A DNA stretch of 5,838 nt from positions 1 through 5,838 of the forward strand of contig JAQVTZ010000116.1 in the NCBI GenBank assembly GCA_028699795.1. The letters run 5' to 3'. The DNA is from Clostridia bacterium (lineage in GTDB: Bacteria > Bacillota > Clostridia > Christensenellales > DTU072). Below are positions 1 through 5,716 of this stretch, piece by piece. Under the pieces are notes generated by a model. The model did not search any database, was not told where the DNA came from, and saw nothing but the letters and a program-made list of their open reading frames with translations. The first letter of the stretch is position 1. Each line of letters begins with the position of its first letter. Both the position numbers and the translations under genes were made by a program.

Positions 1-60
1 ATTTTTGCAGTACGTCTCGTTGTCTTCCAAACTTTGTCCGCAATTTACACAATATTTCAT
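1..60 (-). CDS. Zinc-ribbon protein, N-terminal fragment (cut by window edge)
   Basis: Only the first 20 codons are visible, beginning MKYCVNCGQSLEDNETYC. Cys4, Cys7 and Cys18 are present in the CxxC-x10-C spacing of a small zinc ribbon (zinc_ribbon_2 type); the fourth cysteine would lie just beyond the window. The start is well supported: AAGGAGGAG lies a few bases upstream on the minus strand (about 67-75). It begins 25 bases after the stop of the upstream zinc-ribbon gene and its first 20 residues are clearly related to that protein, so the two are tandem paralogues, probably cotranscribed. By analogy the missing part may contain membrane segments, but that cannot be seen. Function unknown. 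Confidence 0.85.
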   Translation of the reverse strand, partial: MKYCVNCGQSLEDNETYCKN

Positions 61-85
61 AAATCTTCTCCTCCTTTCTATCTAA

Positions 86-355
86 TTACAGAAACACCAA
101 AATACCACTAAAGAGGATATTTAAGATGAATCCTATAAGGGCTCCCGTGCCCGCCCGTTTCGCATTTTTCGGTCTGGAATTTTTCCAATTTAAATACAGA
201 ATGAGCCCCACCAACGGAAGAAAGAACCCCAATACTCCCCAACCGATACTGCCCGAATCATAAGGATTTTGCACCTCTCCGGTCGCGCGACCGCAACGAG
301 GGCAATAAGTCGCACTATCTTCTAACTGTTGTCCGCAATTTTGACAATACTTCAT
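86..355 (-). CDS. Zinc-ribbon domain membrane protein
   Basis: Protein of 89 residues. Residues 1-22 form a C4 zinc ribbon (Cys4, Cys7, Cys18, Cys21, the last two in a CPRCG knuckle). A short Asn-Pro-Tyr-containing linker follows, then a hydrophobic segment at about 36-55 (GWGVLGFFLPLVGLILYL), a basic loop (about 57-69: WKNSRPKNAKRAG) and a second hydrophobic segment at about 70-89. The basic loop suggests a hairpin in the membrane with both the ribbon and the loop exposed, most likely to the cytoplasm. Small proteins of this design are common in Clostridia and have no established function; the ribbon could bind nucleic acid or protein. The ATG is preceded by AGGAG at good spacing, and a promoter lies at 396-424. 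It is the first gene of a pair with the paralogue that begins 25 bases downstream. Confidence 0.88.
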   Translation of the reverse strand: MKYCQNCGQQLEDSATYCPRCGRATGEVQNPYDSGSIGWGVLGFFLPLVGLILYLNWKNSRPKNAKRAGTGALIGFILNILFSGILVFL

Positions 356-395
356 AATTTCTCCTAAAACTACATAAAATTTTACATTGTTTTCT

Positions 396-424
396 ATTAT
401 ACAATTCAGTTTCCAAAAAGTAAA
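396..424 (-). promoter_or_regulatory. Sigma-A-type promoter for the zinc-ribbon genes
   Basis: On the minus strand a perfect TATAAT (396-401) follows a 17-base spacer from TTTACT (419-424; four of six -35 bases match). Transcription would start near 389, giving a leader of about 34 bases that carries the AGGAG ribosome site before the ATG at 355. No other convincing promoter is seen for this gene pair. Confidence 0.65.
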
Positions 425-463
425 TAGGAACCTCTTAAATACCCGCGTAATATTTTTGGATTA

Positions 464-495
464 TAGCATATTGAAAAATAGCGGAGGGTATGCTA
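464..495. promoter_or_regulatory. Candidate operator: 7-bp dyad around the DUF2804 promoter
   Basis: Perfect inverted arms TAGCATA (464-470) and TATGCTA (489-495) are separated by 18 bases. The left arm abuts the -35 hexamer and the right arm covers the extended -10 element and its first two bases. This is where a dimeric repressor would block polymerase. As a transcript hairpin it would make little sense, since it lies upstream of the predicted start. No regulator is identified; chance cannot be excluded for arms of this length. Confidence 0.35.
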
Positions 496-499
496 CAAT
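471..499 (+). promoter_or_regulatory. Sigma-A promoter with extended -10 for DUF2804
   Basis: TTGAAA (471-476) is followed after 17 bases by TACAAT (494-499), with TG at 491-492 giving an extended -10. Both hexamers match five of six consensus bases or nearly so. Transcription should begin near 506, leaving a leader of only about 20 bases before the ATG at 527. Confidence 0.72.
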
Positions 500-516
500 G
501 GTAAAAAATCGTCATT

Positions 517-523
517 GGGAGGA
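517..523 (+). promoter_or_regulatory. Ribosome binding site that fixes the DUF2804 start
   Basis: GGGAGGA lies three to four bases before the ATG at 527. The reading frame is also open from a TTG at 515, but that codon overlaps this site and has no ribosome site of its own, so ATG 527 is the start. Confidence 0.75.
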
Positions 524-526
524 TTT

Positions 527-1561
527 ATGCAACAAATCATTACCGAAAAAACAAAACTGCTGAACGCCAAAGGCAGTCTCAACCAAAAGGGCTATGCGAC
601 AAGTCTAATAATGGATTACGACCGAAAAGATATAAAAGCAAGCAAATTCAGAATCAAAGAATGGGACTACTATTATGTCGGCAATCGCGATTACGGTGTC
701 GCCGTAACGATAGCAGATAACGGCTATATGGGACTGCTGAGCGCAAGCATCTTGGACTTTAACAAGGTGTGGGAAAAGACCAATTCTATTATTTTGCCGT
801 TTACGATGGGCAAACTGAAACTCCCGTCCACTTCCGAAATCGGGGATGTCGAGTACAAAAACAAACAGGTCTATTTCTCTTTCAAAAACGATGGTATGTC
901 CCGTCACCTGTATGTCAAATACCAAAACTTTTGGGAAAACAAACCGCTCGAAATCAATGTGGTGCTTACCGATCCGCCCCAAGATTCGATGGTGATCGCG
1001 ACACCTTTTAAAGAGAATCCCAAAGCATTTTATTACAACCAAAAGATAAACTGCATGAAGGCGACAGGTTGGGCGCGCTTCGAAGACAAAGAATACCGTT
1101 TTACCCGCGAGAACAATGCGCTCGGCACATTAGATTGGGGACGCGGCGTTTGGACTTACAAAAACACTTGGTATTGGGGCTCCTTATCGACCGTTCTGGG
1201 CGACGAAACCTTTGGTTTTAATATAGGCTACGGCTTTGGCGATACATCGGCCGCAACCGAAAACATGTTGTTTTATAAAGGCAAAGCGCATAAGCTGAGC
1301 GAAGTCCAATTTCTTATTCCCAAAAAGGACGACAAAGACGACTTTATGTCACCGTGGACTTTTACCTCGGACGACGGCAGATTCGAAATGAGTTTCTTGC
1401 CCATTATCGATCGTTTTGCCGATACCAACCTCAAGGTACTGCGCTCCCTTCAGCATCAGGTATTCGGCTTGTTTTCGGGCAAAGCAATCTTGAACGACGG
1501 CACTGTTATCACGCTGGAGAAAGAACTCGGGTTTGCCGAGAAAGTGTTTAATAAGTGGTAA
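527..1561 (+). CDS. DUF2804 domain-containing protein
   Basis: Soluble protein of 344 residues with no signal peptide or membrane segment; the DUF2804 domain (Pfam PF10974) fills the whole chain, the usual layout for the family. Recognisable conserved blocks are YDRKDIKASKFRIKEWDYYY (31-50), LDWGRGVWTYKNTWYWG (202-218), FGFNIGYGFGDTSAATENM (229-247), HQVFGLFSG (310-318) and the C-terminal GFAEKVFNKW (335-344). The many aromatic residues and repeating short strands suggest a beta-rich fold, possibly one that binds a hydrophobic or carbohydrate ligand; that is inference, and no biochemical role is established. It is transcribed alone from its own promoter, divergently from the zinc-ribbon genes and convergently with the MMPL gene. 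The only uncertainty is the start, since TTG 515 would add four residues. The family assignment is from recalled motif similarity and is strong. Confidence 0.9.
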   Translation: MQQIITEKTKLLNAKGSLNQKGYATSLIMDYDRKDIKASKFRIKEWDYYYVGNRDYGVAVTIADNGYMGLLSASILDFNKVWEKTNSIILPFTMGKLKLPSTSEIGDVEYKNKQVYFSFKNDGMSRHLYVKYQNFWENKPLEINVVLTDPPQDSMVIATPFKENPKAFYYNQKINCMKATGWARFEDKEYRFTRENNALGTLDWGRGVWTYKNTWYWGSLSTVLGDETFGFNIGYGFGDTSAATENMLFYKGKAHKLSEVQFLIPKKDDKDDFMSPWTFTSDDGRFEMSFLPIIDRFADTNLKVLRSLQHQVFGLFSGKAILNDGTVITLEKELGFAEKVFNKW

Positions 1562-1613
1562 AAAAGTGTAGAGTGTGTGGTTAAGTGGAGGTAACCAAGC
1601 TATTTTGTGCGTA

Positions 1614-1837
1614 GAAAAAATAAAAGCGGCTGCTTTCGCAACCGCTTTTATCTTACTAGTTTCACATATTTTAAGGAGGAAGGTTGAGACGGCGAGCAGA
1701 GTTATGAATTTACTCACCAGCTGTAGCTTGCGGAGAATAGCTTTTTGATCTCACGAACCTAGTAAGATTCTTAAGAGAGCGGAAAGCCAAGTTGCAGAGG
1801 GGGGAGGGAAACTTGCTTCCCGTGATCTCTTTGATGT
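1614..1837 (-). ncRNA. Candidate structured small RNA with C-rich anti-SD tracts
   Basis: On the minus strand a promoter (1842-1869) is followed by two folded domains and a terminator, giving a predicted transcript of about 220 nt. Domain I (1773-1831) is a long hairpin: AAGAGA/TCTCTT, an internal loop, then 13 pairs (1822-1810 with 1793-1780, one G bulged at 1787 and one G-U pair). Its 16-base loop (1794-1809) is almost pure pyrimidine, with CCC-T-CCCCCC at its core. Domain II (1650-1768) is closed by a perfect 10-bp helix, ATCTTACTAG with CTAGTAAGAT. Inner helices include TGAGA/TCTCA and GGTGAG/CTCGCC, and it carries a second tract, TCCTCCTT (1680-1673), complementary to the Shine-Dalgarno consensus. 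It leads into no downstream minus-strand gene, so a riboswitch or attenuator is unlikely. Conserved parts of tmRNA, SRP RNA, RNase P RNA or a T-box were not recognised; a divergent 6S RNA is not excluded. Inferred role: a trans-acting regulator that pairs with ribosome sites. Confidence 0.5.
1620..1651. terminator. Bidirectional intrinsic terminator
   Basis: A 14-position stem (1620-1633 with 1638-1651) has a four-base loop. On the minus strand every position pairs (one G-U), the loop is GAAA, a stable GNRA type, and a run of six T (1620-1615) follows; this is a strong terminator for the candidate small RNA or MMPL read-through. On the plus strand one pair becomes a C-A mismatch, and the T run TTTTATCTT is partly within the stem; it still should stop transcripts from DUF2804, whose stop codon lies about 60 bases before it. 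Confidence 0.85.
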
Positions 1838-1841
1838 CTTT

Positions 1842-1869
1842 ATTGTAAGTGCCGATTATGATAATGCAA
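1842..1869 (-). promoter_or_regulatory. Putative promoter of the candidate small RNA
   Basis: On the minus strand TTGCAT (1864-1869) and TACAAT (1842-1847) are 16 bases apart. The -10 is good (five of six), the -35 keeps only the TTG. Transcription would begin near 1835-1838, five or so bases before the first helix of domain I, which is the arrangement expected of a dedicated small-RNA promoter. Confidence 0.45.
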
Positions 1870-1921
1870 GGTAGAGAAAATGAATGTTATGTGAAAAATA
1901 AATTTTAGCGGCCTTGCACTT

Positions 1922-4285
1922 TTACTGGTCGTCTGTTGTGTTGGAATCATCCGTGGGGGTTGCATCCTTGTTGCGAATCATTTTTGCTTTTCCTTTCCAA
2001 CTGCTGTAGCGTATCGGGTTATCGAGGAGCATCAGCATTTGCGGCAATAAGAGCATGACGCATAAAAAGGCGATAATGCCGCCTCTGCTGATTGCCGCGC
2101 CGAACAATGCGGATGCGGGCATATTGGAAATCAGTTGCAGAGTGAGCCCCGAAAAAGCAAGGATACCGGCGGAAGTAATTAAGGCGCGCGCCGATTGTGA
2201 CATGGCATGACGCGCCGCGTCGAACTTGTTCATCGTTTTGCGATTGCCCAAATAATTGTCTGTAAATAATATCGCATAGTCTATCGTTGCGCCAAGTAAA
2301 ATCGTGCTTACCAAGAGATATCCCACAAAGACAATCGGCTCTTTGGTTAGATAAGGAACCGTCATGTTGATATAGATAGACCCTTGTATGACCAATAACA
2401 ATAAAAACGGAATAATGGCGGACTTAAAGGTCATTAGCAGCACTAGTCCCACCAAAGCAAGCGACACATAGACGATAATGGTATAATCGTGCTCGACAAG
2501 GTCTTTGATTTCCAGCGTGGCAGCGGCTTCGCCTAGAAGATAATACTTTTGTCCCTTTGCAACCTCTATCTCTTCCAATTCAGCATCTAAAATGTTTTTG
2601 ATATCGGCAACAAGCGCGGTGGCGGCTTCGCCTTCAGACGGGATATCGAGATTGAGGATAATGCGGGTCATGGTTTTGCCTACAAACTGGTTTTGGAGCA
2701 CTTCGGGGAGCATTTCCTCCATTCCCGATTCTCTTACAAGCGCAAGAGATTGCACGCCGGTTACGCCTTTCTCTTCCAACGCCAAAAGCCGCAAAGAGAG
2801 GCTATATTCTTTTTCGCCCGCTTCTTGGGGGAGCAAGACTACCATCTGGTTTTGGGTGCCGAACACCGCTTCCACTTCTTTGCGATCTTCCTTAATGAGG
2901 CTCCCTTCGCTTCCGAGTGTCGCTTCGTTACCGTAAACGAAAGTATTTTGACTTTGGAAATAGGCGCATGGCAGCATGACGGCGATGATGATAAACGGCA
3001 ACACATACCTCGTTTTTACCAACAACTTGGATAGTCTTCGGAAAGTAAATTTAAAACTCTTGTGGGCGGACCTTACAATCAACTTGTCCGTAAACAATAT
3101 GAGCGCGGGCATAAACAAAAACACGCTAAGAATGCTTATGATAACACCCTTTGTAAGCACTAACCCAATATCAAAACCCAATTTGTAACTCATAAACATC
3201 AGCGCGACAAAACTTGCGATAGTCGTAAGCGAGCTTGCCGAAATGGGCGACAGAGAATGCTTGATTGCGGCAATCATGGCTTCGTTATTATCAAGTCCCG
3301 TCTTTTTTTCACGCCGATAACGGTTCAACAGAAAAATTGAATAATCCATGGTAAGCGCCAGTTGCAATACGCTTGCCACGCCTTGTGTCATATAGGATAT
3401 CTGTCCCAAAAACAGATTGGTCCCCATGTTAATCAGTACGGCGACGCCTATCGTCGCAAGATAAATAATGGGTTCCCAATAGGCCTTTGTCATGAGAAAG
3501 AGAATGATAAGCACGACAGCGCCTGCAATAATCATAGACACATTGGTTTCGCGGCTTACGGTTTTGCGGCTGTTGTAATTGACAGCAGAATTGCCTGTCA
3601 TATAGAGGTCTGCATCAAGCTCCCGTATTTTGCCGATGGCAGAATACGTGCTGTCGGCATAATCTCCGCCCGTAAAAAAGATTTGCAAAAACGCGGCGTT
3701 TTGATGGTAAAAAGCCTCCAATTGCGGCTTAAAGTCTCCCATAAGCTCCATATCAATGCTGTCTTCGTCGAACCTTCCGTAAAGCGCCAGCAAAAACGGC
3801 AAAAAATTATCCCCGGTGTCTTCGATTTCCCCCATATATTCCAATAATTCGAATGGTGAGAGTTCGTTTGCGTTCTCGGGTAAAACTTGTATGATGCTCA
3901 GCATATATCGGATAGCTTCGGCTTCGGTAAGCGATGTCCCCCCTTCGTTTACCTCGGCAATAACGCCATCCAAAAATCCCGACAGCACATCGTCCAACCA
4001 AAGCACTCTTGACACACCCTCAATCTGCGCAACTTTTTGCTTATATTGTAAGGCCTGTTCGACATTGACATCCTTGATCATCAACGATGCGTTGCCGCCC
4101 GAGCCGAACTCCTCGTACAAAACCTGCAAGCCTTCGCTTGTTTCAGAATCTTTGGGAAGATAGGCGGTATCGTCATAATTTACATGGACAAAAGGGATGC
4201 AAACAGCGCCTGCTATCGTAAGCACAATAAAAACGATTAAAAATATTAGTTTTTTTTCTACAACGAACCGTATAAATTTGCTCAT
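1922..4285 (-). CDS. RND superfamily MMPL-type exporter
   Basis: Protein of 787 residues in the MMPL/HAE3-like branch of the RND superfamily: a proton-driven exporter in the cytoplasmic membrane, as in the YdfJ/YdgH and mycobacterial MmpL groups. It has the duplicated RND plan. TM1 is at about 12-33, a large extracytoplasmic domain at about 35-245, TM2-6 at about 248-400, TM7 at about 427-445, a second outer domain at about 446-598 and TM8-12 at about 601-756. A short acidic cytoplasmic tail (DATPTDDSNTTDDQ) ends it. Both proton-relay Asp-Tyr pairs known from MmpL3 are visible, Asp314-Tyr315 (LTMDYS, TM4) and Asp669-Tyr670 (ATIDYA, TM10), so it should be active. Substrate unknown; lipids or amphiphilic drugs are typical. 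It follows a TetR gene by 18 bases. The frame opens at GTG 4288, but ATG 4285 has a GGGCGG site six bases upstream and is preferred; that site is weak, so coupling to the upstream gene is likely. Confidence 0.93.
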   Translation of the reverse strand: MSKFIRFVVEKKLIFLIVFIVLTIAGAVCIPFVHVNYDDTAYLPKDSETSEGLQVLYEEFGSGGNASLMIKDVNVEQALQYKQKVAQIEGVSRVLWLDDVLSGFLDGVIAEVNEGGTSLTEAEAIRYMLSIIQVLPENANELSPFELLEYMGEIEDTGDNFLPFLLALYGRFDEDSIDMELMGDFKPQLEAFYHQNAAFLQIFFTGGDYADSTYSAIGKIRELDADLYMTGNSAVNYNSRKTVSRETNVSMIIAGAVVLIILFLMTKAYWEPIIYLATIGVAVLINMGTNLFLGQISYMTQGVASVLQLALTMDYSIFLLNRYRREKKTGLDNNEAMIAAIKHSLSPISASSLTTIASFVALMFMSYKLGFDIGLVLTKGVIISILSVFLFMPALILFTDKLIVRSAHKSFKFTFRRLSKLLVKTRYVLPFIIIAVMLPCAYFQSQNTFVYGNEATLGSEGSLIKEDRKEVEAVFGTQNQMVVLLPQEAGEKEYSLSLRLLALEEKGVTGVQSLALVRESGMEEMLPEVLQNQFVGKTMTRIILNLDIPSEGEAATALVADIKNILDAELEEIEVAKGQKYYLLGEAAATLEIKDLVEHDYTIIVYVSLALVGLVLLMTFKSAIIPFLLLLVIQGSIYINMTVPYLTKEPIVFVGYLLVSTILLGATIDYAILFTDNYLGNRKTMNKFDAARHAMSQSARALITSAGILAFSGLTLQLISNMPASALFGAAISRGGIIAFLCVMLLLPQMLMLLDNPIRYSSWKGKAKMIRNKDATPTDDSNTTDDQ

Positions 4286-4303
4286 CACCTACCGCCCAGT
4301 CTA

Positions 4304-4867
4304 TTAAAGTCTGTTTTTAATGTTTTGAAAATAAAACTTCATCAGTCTGTCCAACAATTCCGATTGCTCCGAAGCCTCTGCCAAGCGGAAGATCTTCAGA
4401 CTTCCTCCGATAAAGCCTTCTGCAAGGATTTCTATCATCAATTCATCCTCTTCTCCGCGGCTGAAAGCCTTTTTCCATAAATCGCATATCTCTTTGCGGA
4501 GCGCGCTCCCGAATGCGGAGAACTTCGAGCCCTGACTTCGGTCTAAAAGAAGCATAAATTCTCTGCCGTAACGCTCGAATATCGCAAGGATACCATTGCG
4601 AAGTTGTTCGCTTCTTGCGCCCTCTATGCCTTCGGCATTTTGAAGGTAGGATATTTTGACAAACTCGGGGATTGCGGCAGCAGCTTCGCCCACCAAAGCT
4701 TCGAACAAGACGCTTTTGCCGTTGAAATAACGGTAAAGATTGCCTATTGGCACCTTCGCGCGGGTGGCAATACGCAACATATTTGCTTTATAATACCCTT
4801 CCTTTTCGAATTCGGCAAAGGCGACATCAAGTATTCGTTGCTTGACTTCCTCTTTTTGATACTGCAT
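4304..4867 (-). CDS. TetR/AcrR family transcriptional regulator
   Basis: Protein of 187 residues, normal for the family. The N-terminal DNA-binding domain spans about residues 8-55: helix 1 (RILDVAFAEFEKEGYYKANM), then the helix-turn-helix MLRIATRAKVPIGNLYRYF (30-48) and the typical helix-4 start GKSVLFEAL. The rest (about 60-187) is an alpha-helical ligand-binding and dimerisation domain, variable in this family, so the inducer cannot be read from sequence. It sits first in an operon with the MMPL exporter (18-base gap; tandem TAA-TAG stops), which strongly suggests that it represses its own operon and responds to a compound the pump exports. The ATG at 4867 follows a GAGGT ribosome site and a consensus promoter. 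It could also act on the divergent DUF421 gene across the shared 144-base spacer. Confidence 0.93.
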   Translation of the reverse strand: MQYQKEEVKQRILDVAFAEFEKEGYYKANMLRIATRAKVPIGNLYRYFNGKSVLFEALVGEAAAAIPEFVKISYLQNAEGIEGARSEQLRNGILAIFERYGREFMLLLDRSQGSKFSAFGSALRKEICDLWKKAFSRGEEDELMIEILAEGFIGGSLKIFRLAEASEQSELLDRLMKFYFQNIKNRL

Positions 4868-4904
4868 ATAAACCTCAAAAGCGATTTATTATTCTCTTTT
4901 AATG

Positions 4905-4933
4905 ATTATATCTTGCTATCCATTATTTGTCAA
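4905..4933 (-). promoter_or_regulatory. Consensus sigma-A promoter of the TetR-MMPL operon
   Basis: On the minus strand a perfect TTGACA (4928-4933) and a perfect TATAAT (4905-4910) are exactly 17 bases apart. The transcript should begin near 4898 and carry a leader of about 30 bases. A promoter this strong usually needs repression; arms TAATG (4900-4904) and CATTA (4921-4925) form a loose dyad over the -10 and spacer that could be part of the TetR operator, though five-base arms in A/T-rich DNA are weak evidence. Confidence 0.88.
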
Positions 4934-4983
4934 CCGTAAAAAACAGAAAAGGCTTATGAAATATTCCTTTATATTAGACGCTA

Positions 4984-5002
4984 TAAAATACATACTATTT
5001 TA
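4984..5002. promoter_or_regulatory. Candidate operator: 19-bp dyad before the DUF421 gene
   Basis: TAAAATACATACTATTTTA has perfect 7-bp arms around a 5-bp centre. It ends two bases before the GAGGG ribosome site of the DUF421 gene and overlaps a possible -10 (TATAAA, 4982-4987), for which no good -35 is seen. Position and symmetry fit a repressor site; an A/T-only hairpin in the mRNA leader would be too weak to terminate. The neighbouring TetR is a candidate binder but nothing links them directly. Confidence 0.35.
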
Positions 5003-5011
5003 AGAGGGCAA

Positions 5012-5716
5012 ATGGATTATTTAGAAATTTTGTATCGATCAATCATATCGATTGCATTTATCTTTATTATTACAAAACTTTTGGGACCCAAACAAGTCTC
5101 TCAACTTACTTTTTTTGACTATGTAGTGGGGATTACCTTGGGTTCATTATCCGCATCGCTAGCGATAGACAACAGCCTGCCAATAGGCTACGGTCTGATC
5201 GCAATTAGTGTTTACGCTATCTTTTCATTGTTATCCAGCCTGTTAAGCCGCAAAAGTATGTCCGCCCGAAGATGGTTGGAGGGAAACCCCCATATCCTTA
5301 TATCAAAAGGCAAAATTCTCGGCAAAGAACTAAAACGCTCGCAGTTTACGGTAAACGATTTGCTTCGGGAGTTGCGCACCAAAGGCTATTTTAATCTTTC
5401 GGATGTCAACCATGCCTTGCTCGAAACCAACGGAAAACTGAGCGTTCAGCCCAAAAGCGCCAAAAGACCAGTGTATACGGAAGACATGAACTTGCATCTT
5501 CAAGATCAAGGACTTTGCGCAAATGTCGTGATAGACGGCAATGTGATGCAACGCAATTTAGCGCAAATGGGGAAAGATACCGCATGGCTTGCAAATGAAT
5601 TAAAACGGCAAGAAGTGCGCGTGCAAGATATTTTACTTGCAACGCTGGACACCTCGGATCAGTTATCGGTTTATCAAAAAAACGAGTTGGACTCGAAAAA
5701 AACGATTTTGCATTAA
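5012..5716 (+). CDS. DUF421 (YetF-family) membrane protein
   Basis: Protein of 234 residues. Three N-terminal membrane segments (about 6-23, 35-52 and 59-78) enclose the family signature LLGPKQVSQLTFFDYVVG (23-40) and ITLGSLSASLAID (41-53). A cytoplasmic alpha/beta region follows from about residue 88, with RRWLEGNPHILISKGKI (86-102), LLRELRTKGYFNLSDV (117-132) and LLETNGKLSV (136-145). A second, diverged copy of that unit seems to occupy about 173-220. This matches the YetF/YkjA/YrbG/YcaP group; its function is not settled, though a relative (2Duf) affects spore membrane properties in Bacillus. Length is typical and the gene looks intact. The ATG follows a GAGGG site at short spacing (three bases). 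It is divergent from TetR-MMPL; no confident promoter was found. Confidence 0.92.
   Translation: MDYLEILYRSIISIAFIFIITKLLGPKQVSQLTFFDYVVGITLGSLSASLAIDNSLPIGYGLIAISVYAIFSLLSSLLSRKSMSARRWLEGNPHILISKGKILGKELKRSQFTVNDLLRELRTKGYFNLSDVNHALLETNGKLSVQPKSAKRPVYTEDMNLHLQDQGLCANVVIDGNVMQRNLAQMGKDTAWLANELKRQEVRVQDILLATLDTSDQLSVYQKNELDSKKTILH

Larger units (their letters stand above)
1562..1921. other. Gene-free region between convergent genes
   Basis: About 360 bases with no credible protein gene on either strand. From left to right it holds a small hairpin with TGGTTA/TAACCA arms (1578-1597), a bidirectional intrinsic terminator (1620-1651), and the body and promoter of a candidate minus-strand small RNA (to about 1869). 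It ends with the 3' untranslated stretch of the MMPL gene, whose only terminator-like signal is a weak four-pair hairpin followed by T-rich sequence at about 1890-1920. Confidence 0.7.

Noticed and set aside
515..526. TTG at 515 as the DUF2804 start
   Set aside because: The codon overlaps the gene's own ribosome site and has no upstream purine tract, while ATG 527 is correctly placed.
605..1042. 145-residue open frame on the minus strand inside DUF2804
   Set aside because: It lies wholly inside a well-supported gene, has no ribosome site and reads as low-quality sequence with no recognisable domain.
1578..1597. TGGTTA/TAACCA hairpin as the DUF2804 terminator
   Set aside because: Only six pairs with an eight-base loop and no T run; the hairpin at 1620-1651 is far better.
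1349..1717. 122-residue minus-strand open frame covering the DUF2804 3' end and the terminator
   Set aside because: It would run through the terminator hairpin and the candidate RNA, and its translation resembles no family.
1673..1748. Plus-strand AAGGAGGA followed by a short ATG frame (MNLLTSCSLRRIAF)
   Set aside because: The ATG is over 20 bases from the purine tract, the frame has 14 codons and no plus-strand promoter is seen. The tract is better explained as the complement of an anti-SD stretch in the minus-strand RNA.
1650..1768. T-box, riboswitch or tmRNA in the 10-bp-closed domain
   Set aside because: No T-box core, tag-peptide frame or tRNA-like ends were seen, and no minus-strand gene follows for it to control.
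3362..3847. 161-residue plus-strand open frame inside the MMPL gene
   Set aside because: Antisense shadow of a long conserved transporter frame; His/Cys-rich and without a start signal.
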